From assembly GCA_903887775.1 (NCBI GenBank), contig CAISRB010000012.1, forward strand, positions 186,001 to 250,000: 64,000 nt of DNA, read 5' to 3'. The stretch comes from an uncultured Bacteroidales bacterium (GTDB taxonomy: Bacteria; Bacteroidota; Bacteroidia; Bacteroidales; FEN-979). Both the position numbers and the translations under genes were made by a program. Below are positions 34,150-42,557 of this stretch, piece by piece; position 1 is the stretch's first letter; every line of letters begins with the position of its first letter. The notes beneath the pieces are model-generated. The model was given only the letters and a program-made list of their open reading frames with translations. It ran no database searches and had not been told where the DNA came from.

Positions 34150-34836
34150 CTATAATTTGGTGTACGCAATTGTTGCAACAGATATTCTGACGCCCGGAAC
34201 GGCCGACAAAGCTGAGATGCAAGACTCAAGCGTTGCTCCTGTAGTAACGACATCATCAACCAAAAGGATTATTGAACCGGCAATAGCAACCGGATCTGCA
34301 ACGAAGAAACAGTCATTCGCATTTTTCCACCGCAAAAAACGTGATTTATGGGTCTGGGTTTCAGTCGCATTTTTTCGCAGAAGGTATTGACCCGAGTATG
34401 GAATGTTCATTGAAGAGGAAAGCCCGATAGCAAACTGTTCGCTCTGATTATAGCCTCTTTTAAGGTATTTTTTTCTATGCAGGGGAACAGGGATAATGAT
34501 CCCCGACTCACGATAGGGAGGAGAGGACTTTAGCATCTTTCCAAACTCTTCACCAAGAAAAATCCCGACATCTTTTCGGCCTTTATATTTCAATTCATGG
34601 ATCATATTCTGGACCTTGCTGCCCTTATTAAACAGAAGATATGAGGTGGCCGATAAAATATCCGCCCGGCCAAGAAATATTCTGTTGACAGGGTTATCGA
34701 CCTGCAGATGGAAATTTGTTTTCGGCAGATGATAAAAACAGGGATCACAGATCACGTTTTCATGCTTCCACAGGGAATTACCGCAACAGCTGCAAAGACG
34801 CGGAAAGATCAATCCCAGAAAATCATTGGTCCACAT
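34150..34836 (-). CDS. comF: ComF-family phosphoribosyltransferase-like protein
   Basis: 228 aa. The N-terminal Cys motif is CSCCGN...CDPC (about residues 15-34). The PRTase domain has the PRPP-binding motif IILLVDDVVTTGAT near 190 and the family segment IIIPVPLHRKKYLKRGYNQSEQFA near 110. In competent bacteria ComF takes part in DNA uptake; in other bacteria the role is unclear. It converges on the lamin-tail gene with 6 bases between stops. Confidence 0.9.
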   Translation of the reverse strand: MWTNDFLGLIFPRLCSCCGNSLWKHENVICDPCFYHLPKTNFHLQVDNPVNRIFLGRADILSATSYLLFNKGSKVQNMIHELKYKGRKDVGIFLGEEFGKMLKSSPPYRESGIIIPVPLHRKKYLKRGYNQSEQFAIGLSSSMNIPYSGQYLLRKNATETQTHKSRFLRWKNANDCFFVADPVAIAGSIILLVDDVVTTGATLESCISALSAVPGVRISVATIAYTKL

Positions 34837-34947
34837 ACCGCTTTATCCGCCGGTAATAAAAAAGTGATACATAAAAGTTTATTAACAGATGAAGGAATTC
34901 ATTAAAAATTACCGTAGGTTTGATCAGGTTTTCCGAAAAAACCTGTT

Positions 34948-36648
34948 ATGGATGAAATAAAGCAGGGAAAACTCCTGGAAATTAAAGATCTTAAAATCAG
35001 TTTTCGTCAGGGAAAAGAAACCACTTCCGCCGTTGACGGCATCTCGTTTGACATGTTCCCGTCTGAAACACTTGCAATTGTGGGCGAATCGGGATCCGGA
35101 AAATCGGTCACGGCCCTGTCGGTGATGAAACTTATACAGGTTCCTGCAGGAAAAGTCGAAGCTGAACAAATGAGGTTTACCACAAAAAGTAACAAGCTGA
35201 TCGACCTGCTGAATGCAACTGAAACTGAAATGACAGGGGTCAGGGGAAAAGAGATTGCTATGGTATTCCAGGAGCCAATGACTTCGCTGAATCCTGTATT
35301 AACCTGCGGGGACCAGGTATATGAGGCGATACGCCTGCATTTTAAAATCTCTAAAACCAGGGCGGTAATGAAAACCCTTGAATTATTCAGGGAAGTAAGA
35401 TTACCTCAGCCTGACAGGATATTCAGAGCATACCCTCATGAATTATCAGGCGGACAAAAACAAAGGATCATGATCGCAATGGCAATATCATGCAATCCTT
35501 CTTTGCTCATAGCCGACGAACCCACAACTGCCTTGGATGTTACTGTACAAAAGCAGATTCTTCTGTTGTTGAAAAAGATACAGAAAATCAGGGGAATGGG
35601 TATTTTATTTATTACACACGACCTCGCCCTGGTTTCAGGTTTTGCCGACAAGGTCATTGTGATGTACAAAGGAAAAATCGTCGAACAGGGAAGCGTATCC
35701 AAGATTTACACCAGTCCGGAGCACCCGTATACACAAGGTTTGCTTGCCTGCAGGCCGCCCCTGAACACCAGGCTGAAGCGGCTCCCTACAATAATTGACT
35801 TTATGACGACGGATGTCAAAATCCAGACTGAAGTCGTCAGCCCTGAAGACCGGGAGGAAAGGCTTACCGGATTGTATAAACTTGAGCCTGTGCTCAAAGT
35901 TAAAGATCTTGTAAAACACTTTCCGGGGACAAGGGCCGTCGATAAAGTAAGTTTTGATGTCTTTCCAGGTGAAACCCTCGGGATTGTCGGTGAATCGGGG
36001 AGCGGGAAAACCACACTGGCAAGGGCTGTTCTTGAACTTATACCGCCTGATTCGGGCCGGATCTTTTTCAGAAACGAAGAAATAACGCAGATCTCAAAAG
36101 AAAAGCTGAAATCGCTTCGGAAACATTTGCAGATCATTTTTCAGGATCCGTATTCTTCGCTGAATCCAAGGCTCACGGCGGGTTCTGCAATCCAGGAACC
36201 AATGACAGTTCATCGTCTTCACGACAATGAAAAAACGAGAAAGAAAAAGGTTATCGACCTGCTTGAGAAAGTGGGACTTCAACCCGAACATTTTAACAGG
36301 TATCCTCATGAATTCTCGGGGGGCCAGCGGCAGCGAATCTGCATCGCCAGGGCTCTGGCTGTAGAACCCAGGCTCCTCATCTGCGATGAATCAGTATCAG
36401 CGCTGGATGTTTCAGTTCAGGCTCAGGTCCTCAACCTGCTTAATGATTTGAAAAAGGAATTCGGGCTCACCTATATCTTCATTTCACATGACCTTTCTGT
36501 TATGAGGTATATGGCCGACAGGATCATCGTTATGAAGAACGGCAGAGTTATTGAGACCCGCGACGCAGATAAACTGTTTACCAATCCTCAGAGCCCTTAT
36601 ACCAGTTCATTGATTGAAGCGATACCTCATCCGGAATTTCTTCAATAA
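34948..36648 (+). CDS. Fused oligopeptide/dipeptide ABC transporter ATPase (DppD-DppF type)
   Basis: 566 aa with two complete ATPase domains. Domain 1 has Walker A GESGSGKSV (near 49), signature LSGGQKQR and Walker B LLIADEPTTALD. Domain 2 has Walker A GESGSGKTT (near 350), signature FSGGQRQR and Walker B LLICDESVSALD. Each ends with the oligopeptide-type extension (SPEHPYTQGLL, NPQSPYTSSLI). It would power peptide or nickel uptake with permeases encoded elsewhere. None are adjacent. It precedes rnr by 23 bases. Confidence 0.93.
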   Translation: MDEIKQGKLLEIKDLKISFRQGKETTSAVDGISFDMFPSETLAIVGESGSGKSVTALSVMKLIQVPAGKVEAEQMRFTTKSNKLIDLLNATETEMTGVRGKEIAMVFQEPMTSLNPVLTCGDQVYEAIRLHFKISKTRAVMKTLELFREVRLPQPDRIFRAYPHELSGGQKQRIMIAMAISCNPSLLIADEPTTALDVTVQKQILLLLKKIQKIRGMGILFITHDLALVSGFADKVIVMYKGKIVEQGSVSKIYTSPEHPYTQGLLACRPPLNTRLKRLPTIIDFMTTDVKIQTEVVSPEDREERLTGLYKLEPVLKVKDLVKHFPGTRAVDKVSFDVFPGETLGIVGESGSGKTTLARAVLELIPPDSGRIFFRNEEITQISKEKLKSLRKHLQIIFQDPYSSLNPRLTAGSAIQEPMTVHRLHDNEKTRKKKVIDLLEKVGLQPEHFNRYPHEFSGGQRQRICIARALAVEPRLLICDESVSALDVSVQAQVLNLLNDLKKEFGLTYIFISHDLSVMRYMADRIIVMKNGRVIETRDADKLFTNPQSPYTSSLIEAIPHPEFLQ

Positions 36649-36671
36649 TCCGTTTCTTAAAAAACAGCATT

Positions 36672-38828
36672 ATGGGTAAAAAACCATTCAAAGGGATTCC
36701 GGCCGACCGAAACAATATCGTCAAATCGGTGATCGGGGTCTTTCAGCAAAATCCATTCAGCAGTTTCAATTACAAACAGGTATCGGCAAGGCTTGGCTTA
36801 GAAGACCGTGCCAGTAAGGATGCGGTAAGGCTGGTGGTAGAACGTTTATTCATGGCAAAAGACCTCGTGGAGTCTAAAAGAGGGAAATACCAGATCAATA
36901 AGGAAAGCGAAAGATTTAAAAAGGAGACGAGCAGGGAAATCATTGGCAGGGTTGATATGAAACAGACCGGGAAAGCTTATATTATTCCTGAAGACGGCTC
37001 TGAAGATGTTTTTATTGCTGCAGAAAACACACACCATGCCCTGCATGGCGATACCGTCAGAGTAAGCATTTTCCCGATGAGGAAAGGGCATAAGCGCGAC
37101 GGGCAGGTCACGGAGGTTATCAAACGGCATAAGCTGCAGTTTGTCGGCACGATTGAAACGAGCAAGAACTTTGCATTTCTGATTCCCGACAACCCTTCGG
37201 TGCCGGTGGAAATCCTGATCCAGAAACCTGATCTGAACGGCGCAAGGAATGGACAGAAAGTTGTCGCCGTAATCACCGAATGGCCTGAACATTCGCAGAA
37301 CCCTTTTGGCAAAGTCATCCAGGTGCTTGGCGCGCCGGGTGACAATCATGTTGAGATGCAGGCTATCCTCGCCGAGTATGATTTTCCCTTATCATTTTCT
37401 GAAAAAGCTGAAGCGGAAGCAGGAAAGATACCGGAGGAAATACCCCAGGCGGAGATCAGCAAACGAAGGGATTTCAGAAAAGTTTTTACAATTACTATCG
37501 ACCCTGAAGATGCCAAGGATTTTGATGATGCGGTTTCCCTGAAAAAGCTTACAAACGGACATTGGGAAGTCGGTGTTCATATTGCAGATGTTTCATACTA
37601 TGTTCAAAAGGGATCCGGCATTGACAAGGAAGCTTTTGAAAGGGGGACATCGGTTTACATGGTACACAAAACAATTCCGATGCTTCCCGAGAGATTGTCG
37701 AACCAGCTTTGCTCACTTCAGCCAGATAAGGACCGGTTGAGCTTTTCAGCGGTTTTTGAATTTGACGACCAGGGCAAACTGTATAACGAATGGTTTGGGA
37801 AAACAATAATCCATTCCTGCAGAAGATTTGCCTATGAGGAAGTGCAGGGTATCATTGAAACAGGAAAAGGCGAATATGCCGAAGAAATTGCCGTTCTTAA
37901 CGGGATCGCTTTAAAGCTCAGGGAAGAAAGGTTTAAGAAAGGATCTTTTAATTTTGAGACCCAGGAGGTCAGGTTCAGGCTCGATGAAAAAGGCCGTCCG
38001 CTGAGTATTTACATCCGGGAAATGAAGGAAGCAAACAAGCTGATCGAGGACTTCATGTTGCTCGCAAACAGGAAAGTCGCTGAATGGGTGGGTAAACAGA
38101 AACCGAATGTTCAGCCGAAAACCTTTGTTTACAGGGTCCACGACAAACCAAATCCCGAGAAGCTGGAAGTCTTTACACAGCTGGTCGAGCGTTTAGGTTT
38201 TTCACTCAGGCTGTCCACCAAAAAATCAATGGCACATTCCTTTAACCAGCTTTTTCATGATATCAAAGGCACAGGAGCGGAGAACATGGTTGAAAGCGTT
38301 GCAATCCGGACTATGGCGAAAGCTGTTTATACTACAAAGAATATTGGGCATTACGGCCTGGCCTTTCCGTATTATACACATTTTACTTCACCCATACGCC
38401 GTTACCCGGATCTGATGGTCCATCGATTGTTTCAGGATTACCTCGACAACAAGCCATCGGTCCCGGCAGCAGAATATGAAATGCAGTGCGAACATGCATC
38501 GGATCTGGAAAAACGCGCTGCTGACGCCGAAAGGGCATCCGTAAAATACAAACAGGCCGAATATATGCTTGATAAGATTGGACAGGAATTTGATGCCCTG
38601 ATTTCGGGAGTCAGCAAATGGGGCATATTTGCCGAGATCATTGGAACAAAATGCGAAGGGATGATCAAATTAAGAGATCTCGATGACGACTATTACTACC
38701 TTGATGAAGAAAATTTCCGGGTGATCGGGCAGAGGTCCGGAAATGTTTATAAACTTGGCGATAAGGTGAGGATCAGGGTAAAAAAAATTGATCTTTCCAG
38801 GAAGCAGATGGACTATATAATACTTTAG
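36672..38828 (+). CDS. rnr: Ribonuclease R
   Basis: 3'-5' exoribonuclease that degrades structured RNA. 718 aa with N-terminal winged helix, two cold-shock domains, an RNB catalytic domain and an S1 domain. The catalytic acidic motif ITIDPEDAKDFDDAVSL is near 275, and HFTSPIRRYPDLMVHR near 575 is a family hallmark. The S1 domain starts near 637 (FDALISGVSKWGIFAEI). Only one base separates its stop from the acyltransferase gene, implying co-transcription. Confidence 0.96.
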   Translation: MGKKPFKGIPADRNNIVKSVIGVFQQNPFSSFNYKQVSARLGLEDRASKDAVRLVVERLFMAKDLVESKRGKYQINKESERFKKETSREIIGRVDMKQTGKAYIIPEDGSEDVFIAAENTHHALHGDTVRVSIFPMRKGHKRDGQVTEVIKRHKLQFVGTIETSKNFAFLIPDNPSVPVEILIQKPDLNGARNGQKVVAVITEWPEHSQNPFGKVIQVLGAPGDNHVEMQAILAEYDFPLSFSEKAEAEAGKIPEEIPQAEISKRRDFRKVFTITIDPEDAKDFDDAVSLKKLTNGHWEVGVHIADVSYYVQKGSGIDKEAFERGTSVYMVHKTIPMLPERLSNQLCSLQPDKDRLSFSAVFEFDDQGKLYNEWFGKTIIHSCRRFAYEEVQGIIETGKGEYAEEIAVLNGIALKLREERFKKGSFNFETQEVRFRLDEKGRPLSIYIREMKEANKLIEDFMLLANRKVAEWVGKQKPNVQPKTFVYRVHDKPNPEKLEVFTQLVERLGFSLRLSTKKSMAHSFNQLFHDIKGTGAENMVESVAIRTMAKAVYTTKNIGHYGLAFPYYTHFTSPIRRYPDLMVHRLFQDYLDNKPSVPAAEYEMQCEHASDLEKRAADAERASVKYKQAEYMLDKIGQEFDALISGVSKWGIFAEIIGTKCEGMIKLRDLDDDYYYLDEENFRVIGQRSGNVYKLGDKVRIRVKKIDLSRKQMDYIIL

Positions 38829-38829
38829 C

Positions 38830-40611
38830 ATGGACCTGGTTTCTCCGGAAGATCTTGTCAAAGCCGGCAAAGGCATCCGGGTTATAGGCCGCGAGAGGCT
38901 GGCAAAAGTGCTGTTCAGGCTTCTCAGCCTGGACGTGATCAACAAAAAATACAACGAGAACGTTCACCTTCCTGCCCATGAATTTGTTGATAAGATCCTT
39001 GAAGAGGTTAAGATCATTTATAAGGTATCTGAAAGTGACCTGGATAACATTCCGGCAGAAGGCAGTTTCATTACCATATCGAATCATGCATACGGTGGGA
39101 TTGACGGGCTGATCCTGATCTCCATGATCACAAAACAAAGACCCGATTACAAAATCCTGGTGAATTTTCTACTCACACGCATCATGCCGCTGAAAGGATA
39201 TTTTATCGGGGTAAATCCTTTTGAGACGCATAAAGATGTAAAATCCAGTTTTGGGGGTTTAAAAGATGCTTTTATTCATATTGTCAATGGTCACCCGATG
39301 GGATTTTTCCCGGCCGGCGAAGTCAGTAGCTTTAAACTCAAACACCTAGCGGTCACCGACAGGGAGTGGCAGCATTCGATGCTGAAGTTTATTAAAAAAG
39401 CAGGGATTCCTGTCGTCCCTGTGTATTTCCCGGGCCATAACAGTATTCAATTCAACATTCTCGGTTTTATCCATCCCGTTCTTCGCACGGCCAAACTGCC
39501 TTCCGAATTATTAAATAAAAAAAGCAAAAAAATACAGGTCAGGATTGGAGCTCCTGTTACTGTTGAGGAACAGAATGAATTTAAGGATATTACCGACTAT
39601 GGCAGGTTCCTTCGCATGAAAACATACACTCTCGGGCTGTCTGAAAAACCCGGGAAAATAAAATACAGGCTTTTGACGCACTCGCCGGAACCTGTCATTG
39701 ATCCGGTTCCCGATGCCATGATACAAGACGAAATTGAGCAGATAAAATCAGACTATCTGCTGTTCAGCATAAAGGAGAATTATGTTTTTTGTGTTCCCTC
39801 GGCCAGGATACCGAACATCCTGAGAGAGCTTGGCAGGAGAAGGGAAAAAACATACCGGGAAGTAGGCGAGGGAACAAATAAAAGTCTGGATGTTGACCAG
39901 TATGATCCCTATTTCGAGCAGCTTTTTATATGGGATGAAAACGAGAAACAGCTGATCGGGGGATACCGCGTTGGCAAAGGAAACCAAATCCTCACGAATT
40001 TCGGGATGAGGGGTTTTTACATTACGAGCCTGTTTAAAATCAAACGGGGATTTGCACCTATCCTGAATGTTTCCATCGAGCTTGGCCGTTCATTTATCAT
40101 TAAAGAATACCAGAAAAAGCCTCTGCCGCTTTTTTTGCTCTGGAAAGGCATCCTGTACCTTCTGCTTAAAAATCCCAATTACAGGTATCTGCTGGGACCT
40201 GTCAGTATAAGCAATGAATTCAGATCATTCTCAAAAACTCTTTGCGTGGAATTCCTGAAAGCAAATTATTTTAATTCGGAATTTGCCGAATACATAAGGC
40301 CCAGAAACCCTTTTAAAGGAAAACCAGGGAGGATTATTGAAAAGGAACTGTTTCTTAAATATACCGAAAAAAATACGGGAAGGCTCGACAGTTTCATCCG
40401 TGATTTCGATCCTCAGTACAAGACCCCGATTCTTCTCAGGAAATATCTCAGTGTCAATGCTGAAGTCCTTGGCTTCAATGTTGACCCGCTATTTAATAAT
40501 TGCCTGGATGCGCTGATGATACTTGACCTGTTTGAAGTGCCGTTTCCTACGATTGAAGGCCTGGCGAAGGAATTCCACGACCAGTCGCTGCTGGAAAGAT
40601 TCAGGAAATAA
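38830..40611 (+). CDS. olsF: Bifunctional acyltransferase, OlsF-like ornithine-lipid synthase
   Basis: 593 aa with two acyltransferase domains. The N-terminal PlsC/OlsA-like domain has NHAYGGIDG near residue 84 (H-x5-D as often in Bacteroidota homologues) and FFPAGEVS near 158. The C-terminal OlsB-like GNAT domain runs from about 320 (FCVPSARIPNILRELGRRREKTYREVGEG). This layout is that of OlsF, which makes ornithine lipids in Flavobacterium and Serratia. The enzyme would act at the inner membrane. It could instead use another amino acid or lysophospholipid. Confidence 0.78.
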   Translation: MDLVSPEDLVKAGKGIRVIGRERLAKVLFRLLSLDVINKKYNENVHLPAHEFVDKILEEVKIIYKVSESDLDNIPAEGSFITISNHAYGGIDGLILISMITKQRPDYKILVNFLLTRIMPLKGYFIGVNPFETHKDVKSSFGGLKDAFIHIVNGHPMGFFPAGEVSSFKLKHLAVTDREWQHSMLKFIKKAGIPVVPVYFPGHNSIQFNILGFIHPVLRTAKLPSELLNKKSKKIQVRIGAPVTVEEQNEFKDITDYGRFLRMKTYTLGLSEKPGKIKYRLLTHSPEPVIDPVPDAMIQDEIEQIKSDYLLFSIKENYVFCVPSARIPNILRELGRRREKTYREVGEGTNKSLDVDQYDPYFEQLFIWDENEKQLIGGYRVGKGNQILTNFGMRGFYITSLFKIKRGFAPILNVSIELGRSFIIKEYQKKPLPLFLLWKGILYLLLKNPNYRYLLGPVSISNEFRSFSKTLCVEFLKANYFNSEFAEYIRPRNPFKGKPGRIIEKELFLKYTEKNTGRLDSFIRDFDPQYKTPILLRKYLSVNAEVLGFNVDPLFNNCLDALMILDLFEVPFPTIEGLAKEFHDQSLLERFRK

Positions 40612-40612
40612 C

Positions 40613-41344
40613 TCAAACCAGCTTATTTTTTTCTATCAGGTCGAAGAAGTTTTTTCGGAACGTTTCACTGATTGGGATGTATTTATCAAGGATCTTGATA
40701 CGGTTCCTTTCAATGGATTCGATCTTGTCGAGAGCTACGAAAAATGATTTGTGGACCCTGCAAAACAAAGGCTCATGCAATATCTCCTCCAGTTTTTTAG
40801 AATTCATAAGGGTCATGATCCGCCTCGTTTTAGTAACAATTCTCCAATAGTCACCCATGCCTTCCACATAAAGAACATCAGGACATTCAATTCGTTCCAT
40901 CCGGGTTTCTGTCTTCACAAAGAAATATGAAAGCACAGGGGTTTTGGGTTCATTTGCAGGCGTTTTTTCACGCACACTGGTTTCGAGCTGCTTGCGTTCA
41001 TAAACCTTATTAACTCCTTTTAAAAACCTTGCAAACGATATAGGTTTCAGCATGTAATCAATGACATCCAGGTCAAATCCCTGAATGGCATAATTTTCAT
41101 ATGCCGTGGTAAAAATCACAAAAGGAGGATTCTGAAGAGAGTTAAGAAGCTGGATCCCGGAAAGTTCTTCCATCTGGATATCGAGAAAGATCAGGTCAAC
41201 CTTTCCGGAACGGATAAATTCGATGGAATCAACAGCGTTATCGAAGGTCTTTAATAAATTAAGAAAGGAAACTTTCGAACAGTAATCCCTGATAATATCC
41301 AATGCCAGGGGTTCATCATCTATGGCAATACAATCGATCTGCAT
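40613..41344 (-). CDS. LytTR-family response regulator
   Basis: 243 aa from ATG 41344. The track begins at a GTG one codon earlier. Receiver domain: acidic pair DDEP near residue 9, phospho-acceptor Asp in DLIFLDIQM near 55, and switch/Lys region YMLKPISFARFLKG near 105. The C-terminal LytTR DNA-binding domain spans about 140-240 (DVLYVEGMGDYWRIV ... CRVHKSFFVALDKI). Its ATG overlaps the kinase stop as TGATG, so it is translationally coupled. Its own stop is one base from the convergent olsF stop. Confidence 0.95.
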   Translation of the reverse strand: MQIDCIAIDDEPLALDIIRDYCSKVSFLNLLKTFDNAVDSIEFIRSGKVDLIFLDIQMEELSGIQLLNSLQNPPFVIFTTAYENYAIQGFDLDVIDYMLKPISFARFLKGVNKVYERKQLETSVREKTPANEPKTPVLSYFFVKTETRMERIECPDVLYVEGMGDYWRIVTKTRRIMTLMNSKKLEEILHEPLFCRVHKSFFVALDKIESIERNRIKILDKYIPISETFRKNFFDLIEKNKLV

Positions 41345-42357
41345 CACGTCCTGATTATTAATTTAACACAAAAAACATCTCCATCCGGTTTGATATCGAG
41401 GCTGTATTTCTGGGGATAAAGCAGTTCCAGCCTGCGGCGGATATTGCTCAACCCTATACCTCCCTGCTGGTCAGTAGGAGCCTGCTGGTTTTTACGGATG
41501 AAATTTTTCACTTCAAACTTTATTTCGATGGGCCTGATATCCAGGCGGACTATGATGCCGGGTGCAGGAACTGTGCGGCTGGCATGCTTGAACGCATTCT
41601 CCACAAAGGGGATCAGCAGCATAGGCGCAATTGTAAGCCCTTCGGCCGAACCATTAATGTCGAGGGAGACAAACTCCTTATTCCGCAACCTCAGCTTCTC
41701 AAGTTCGATAAAGCTTTTCAGGTATTCAATTTCTTTTTCAAGAAGAACCTTGTCGGTAGTGGCGTCGTACAGCATGTATCTCATAATTGACGACAATTTC
41801 ATAACGGCTTCGGGAGCATCATCTGATTTCTGGTAAACCAGGGAGTAAATATTATTAAGTGTGTTGAAAAAGAAATGCGGATTAACCTGGGATCTCAGCA
41901 AAGCCAGTTCGCTAACCTGTTTCTGATTGATAAAGTCAGCCTGGAGTTTTTGATTTTCGTACCAGTTGATAGCAAGGCGGATCAGCAGACTGTAAATGAA
42001 AAAAATGATAATCAGCCGGATATCATCAAAGATCCATTCCCTGCCCACTTTCAGTTTCGTAATATCATAATGGACGAGATATCTCCAGAAAGAATATTCC
42101 ATGCTAATTCTGCCTGCCAGAATGAGCCCGGCCAAAGCAAGGCCGATAAGGATACTGATGAACTTATTGTTAAGCTGGAACAGATATTTGAACGAAAAGT
42201 AAAACACGTAAAAAGCAAGCATTCCGGTGAGCATATGTATGATGAGGTCAGGAACAAGGAAAGAGTCCGACTTATTGATATAATATGGGAATGCCGCCTG
42301 GTTAAAAATGTATAACCAGAAGACCACATGGATTATTATTTTGTATTTCAGTTTCAT
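41344..42357 (-). CDS. LytS-type sensor histidine kinase
   Basis: 337 aa. Four hydrophobic helices lie in the first 135 residues. The His_kinase domain has LRSQVNPHFFFNTLNNIYSL near 153-172, with the phospho-acceptor His in NPHF. The HATPase end has FVENAFKHASR and GGIGLSNIRRRLELLYP. It is the usual Bacteroidota partner of LytTR regulators. The sensed signal is unknown because there is no large extracellular domain. Confidence 0.93.
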   Translation of the reverse strand: MKLKYKIIIHVVFWLYIFNQAAFPYYINKSDSFLVPDLIIHMLTGMLAFYVFYFSFKYLFQLNNKFISILIGLALAGLILAGRISMEYSFWRYLVHYDITKLKVGREWIFDDIRLIIIFFIYSLLIRLAINWYENQKLQADFINQKQVSELALLRSQVNPHFFFNTLNNIYSLVYQKSDDAPEAVMKLSSIMRYMLYDATTDKVLLEKEIEYLKSFIELEKLRLRNKEFVSLDINGSAEGLTIAPMLLIPFVENAFKHASRTVPAPGIIVRLDIRPIEIKFEVKNFIRKNQQAPTDQQGGIGLSNIRRRLELLYPQKYSLDIKPDGDVFCVKLIIRT

Positions 42358-42495
42358 CCGATACGTTTGAAAATCAATGCTAAGATAAGAAAAGAATCAG
42401 CCTTTCAGCAGGTTTTTCAGGCCTAATCTGCAATGAGGCTGTTTCTGTCGATAAAGGAGTATAATCCATCGGTGAAAATTCGGGGTCATATCAAT

Positions 42496-42536
42496 AAAAA
42501 AATCCCCGGTATTTGTTTTCCTTCAATACCGGGGAT
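42496..42536 (-). terminator. Intrinsic terminator of the S46 peptidase gene
   Basis: Minus-strand ATCCCCGGTATT (42536-42525) pairs with AATACCGGGGAT (42513-42502), followed by a T run (plus-strand A run 42496-42501). It is 22 bases past the stop codon. The remaining spacer up to 42358 shows nothing else. Confidence 0.85.
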
Positions 42537-42557
42537 AAGGGGAAATCATGATAAAGG

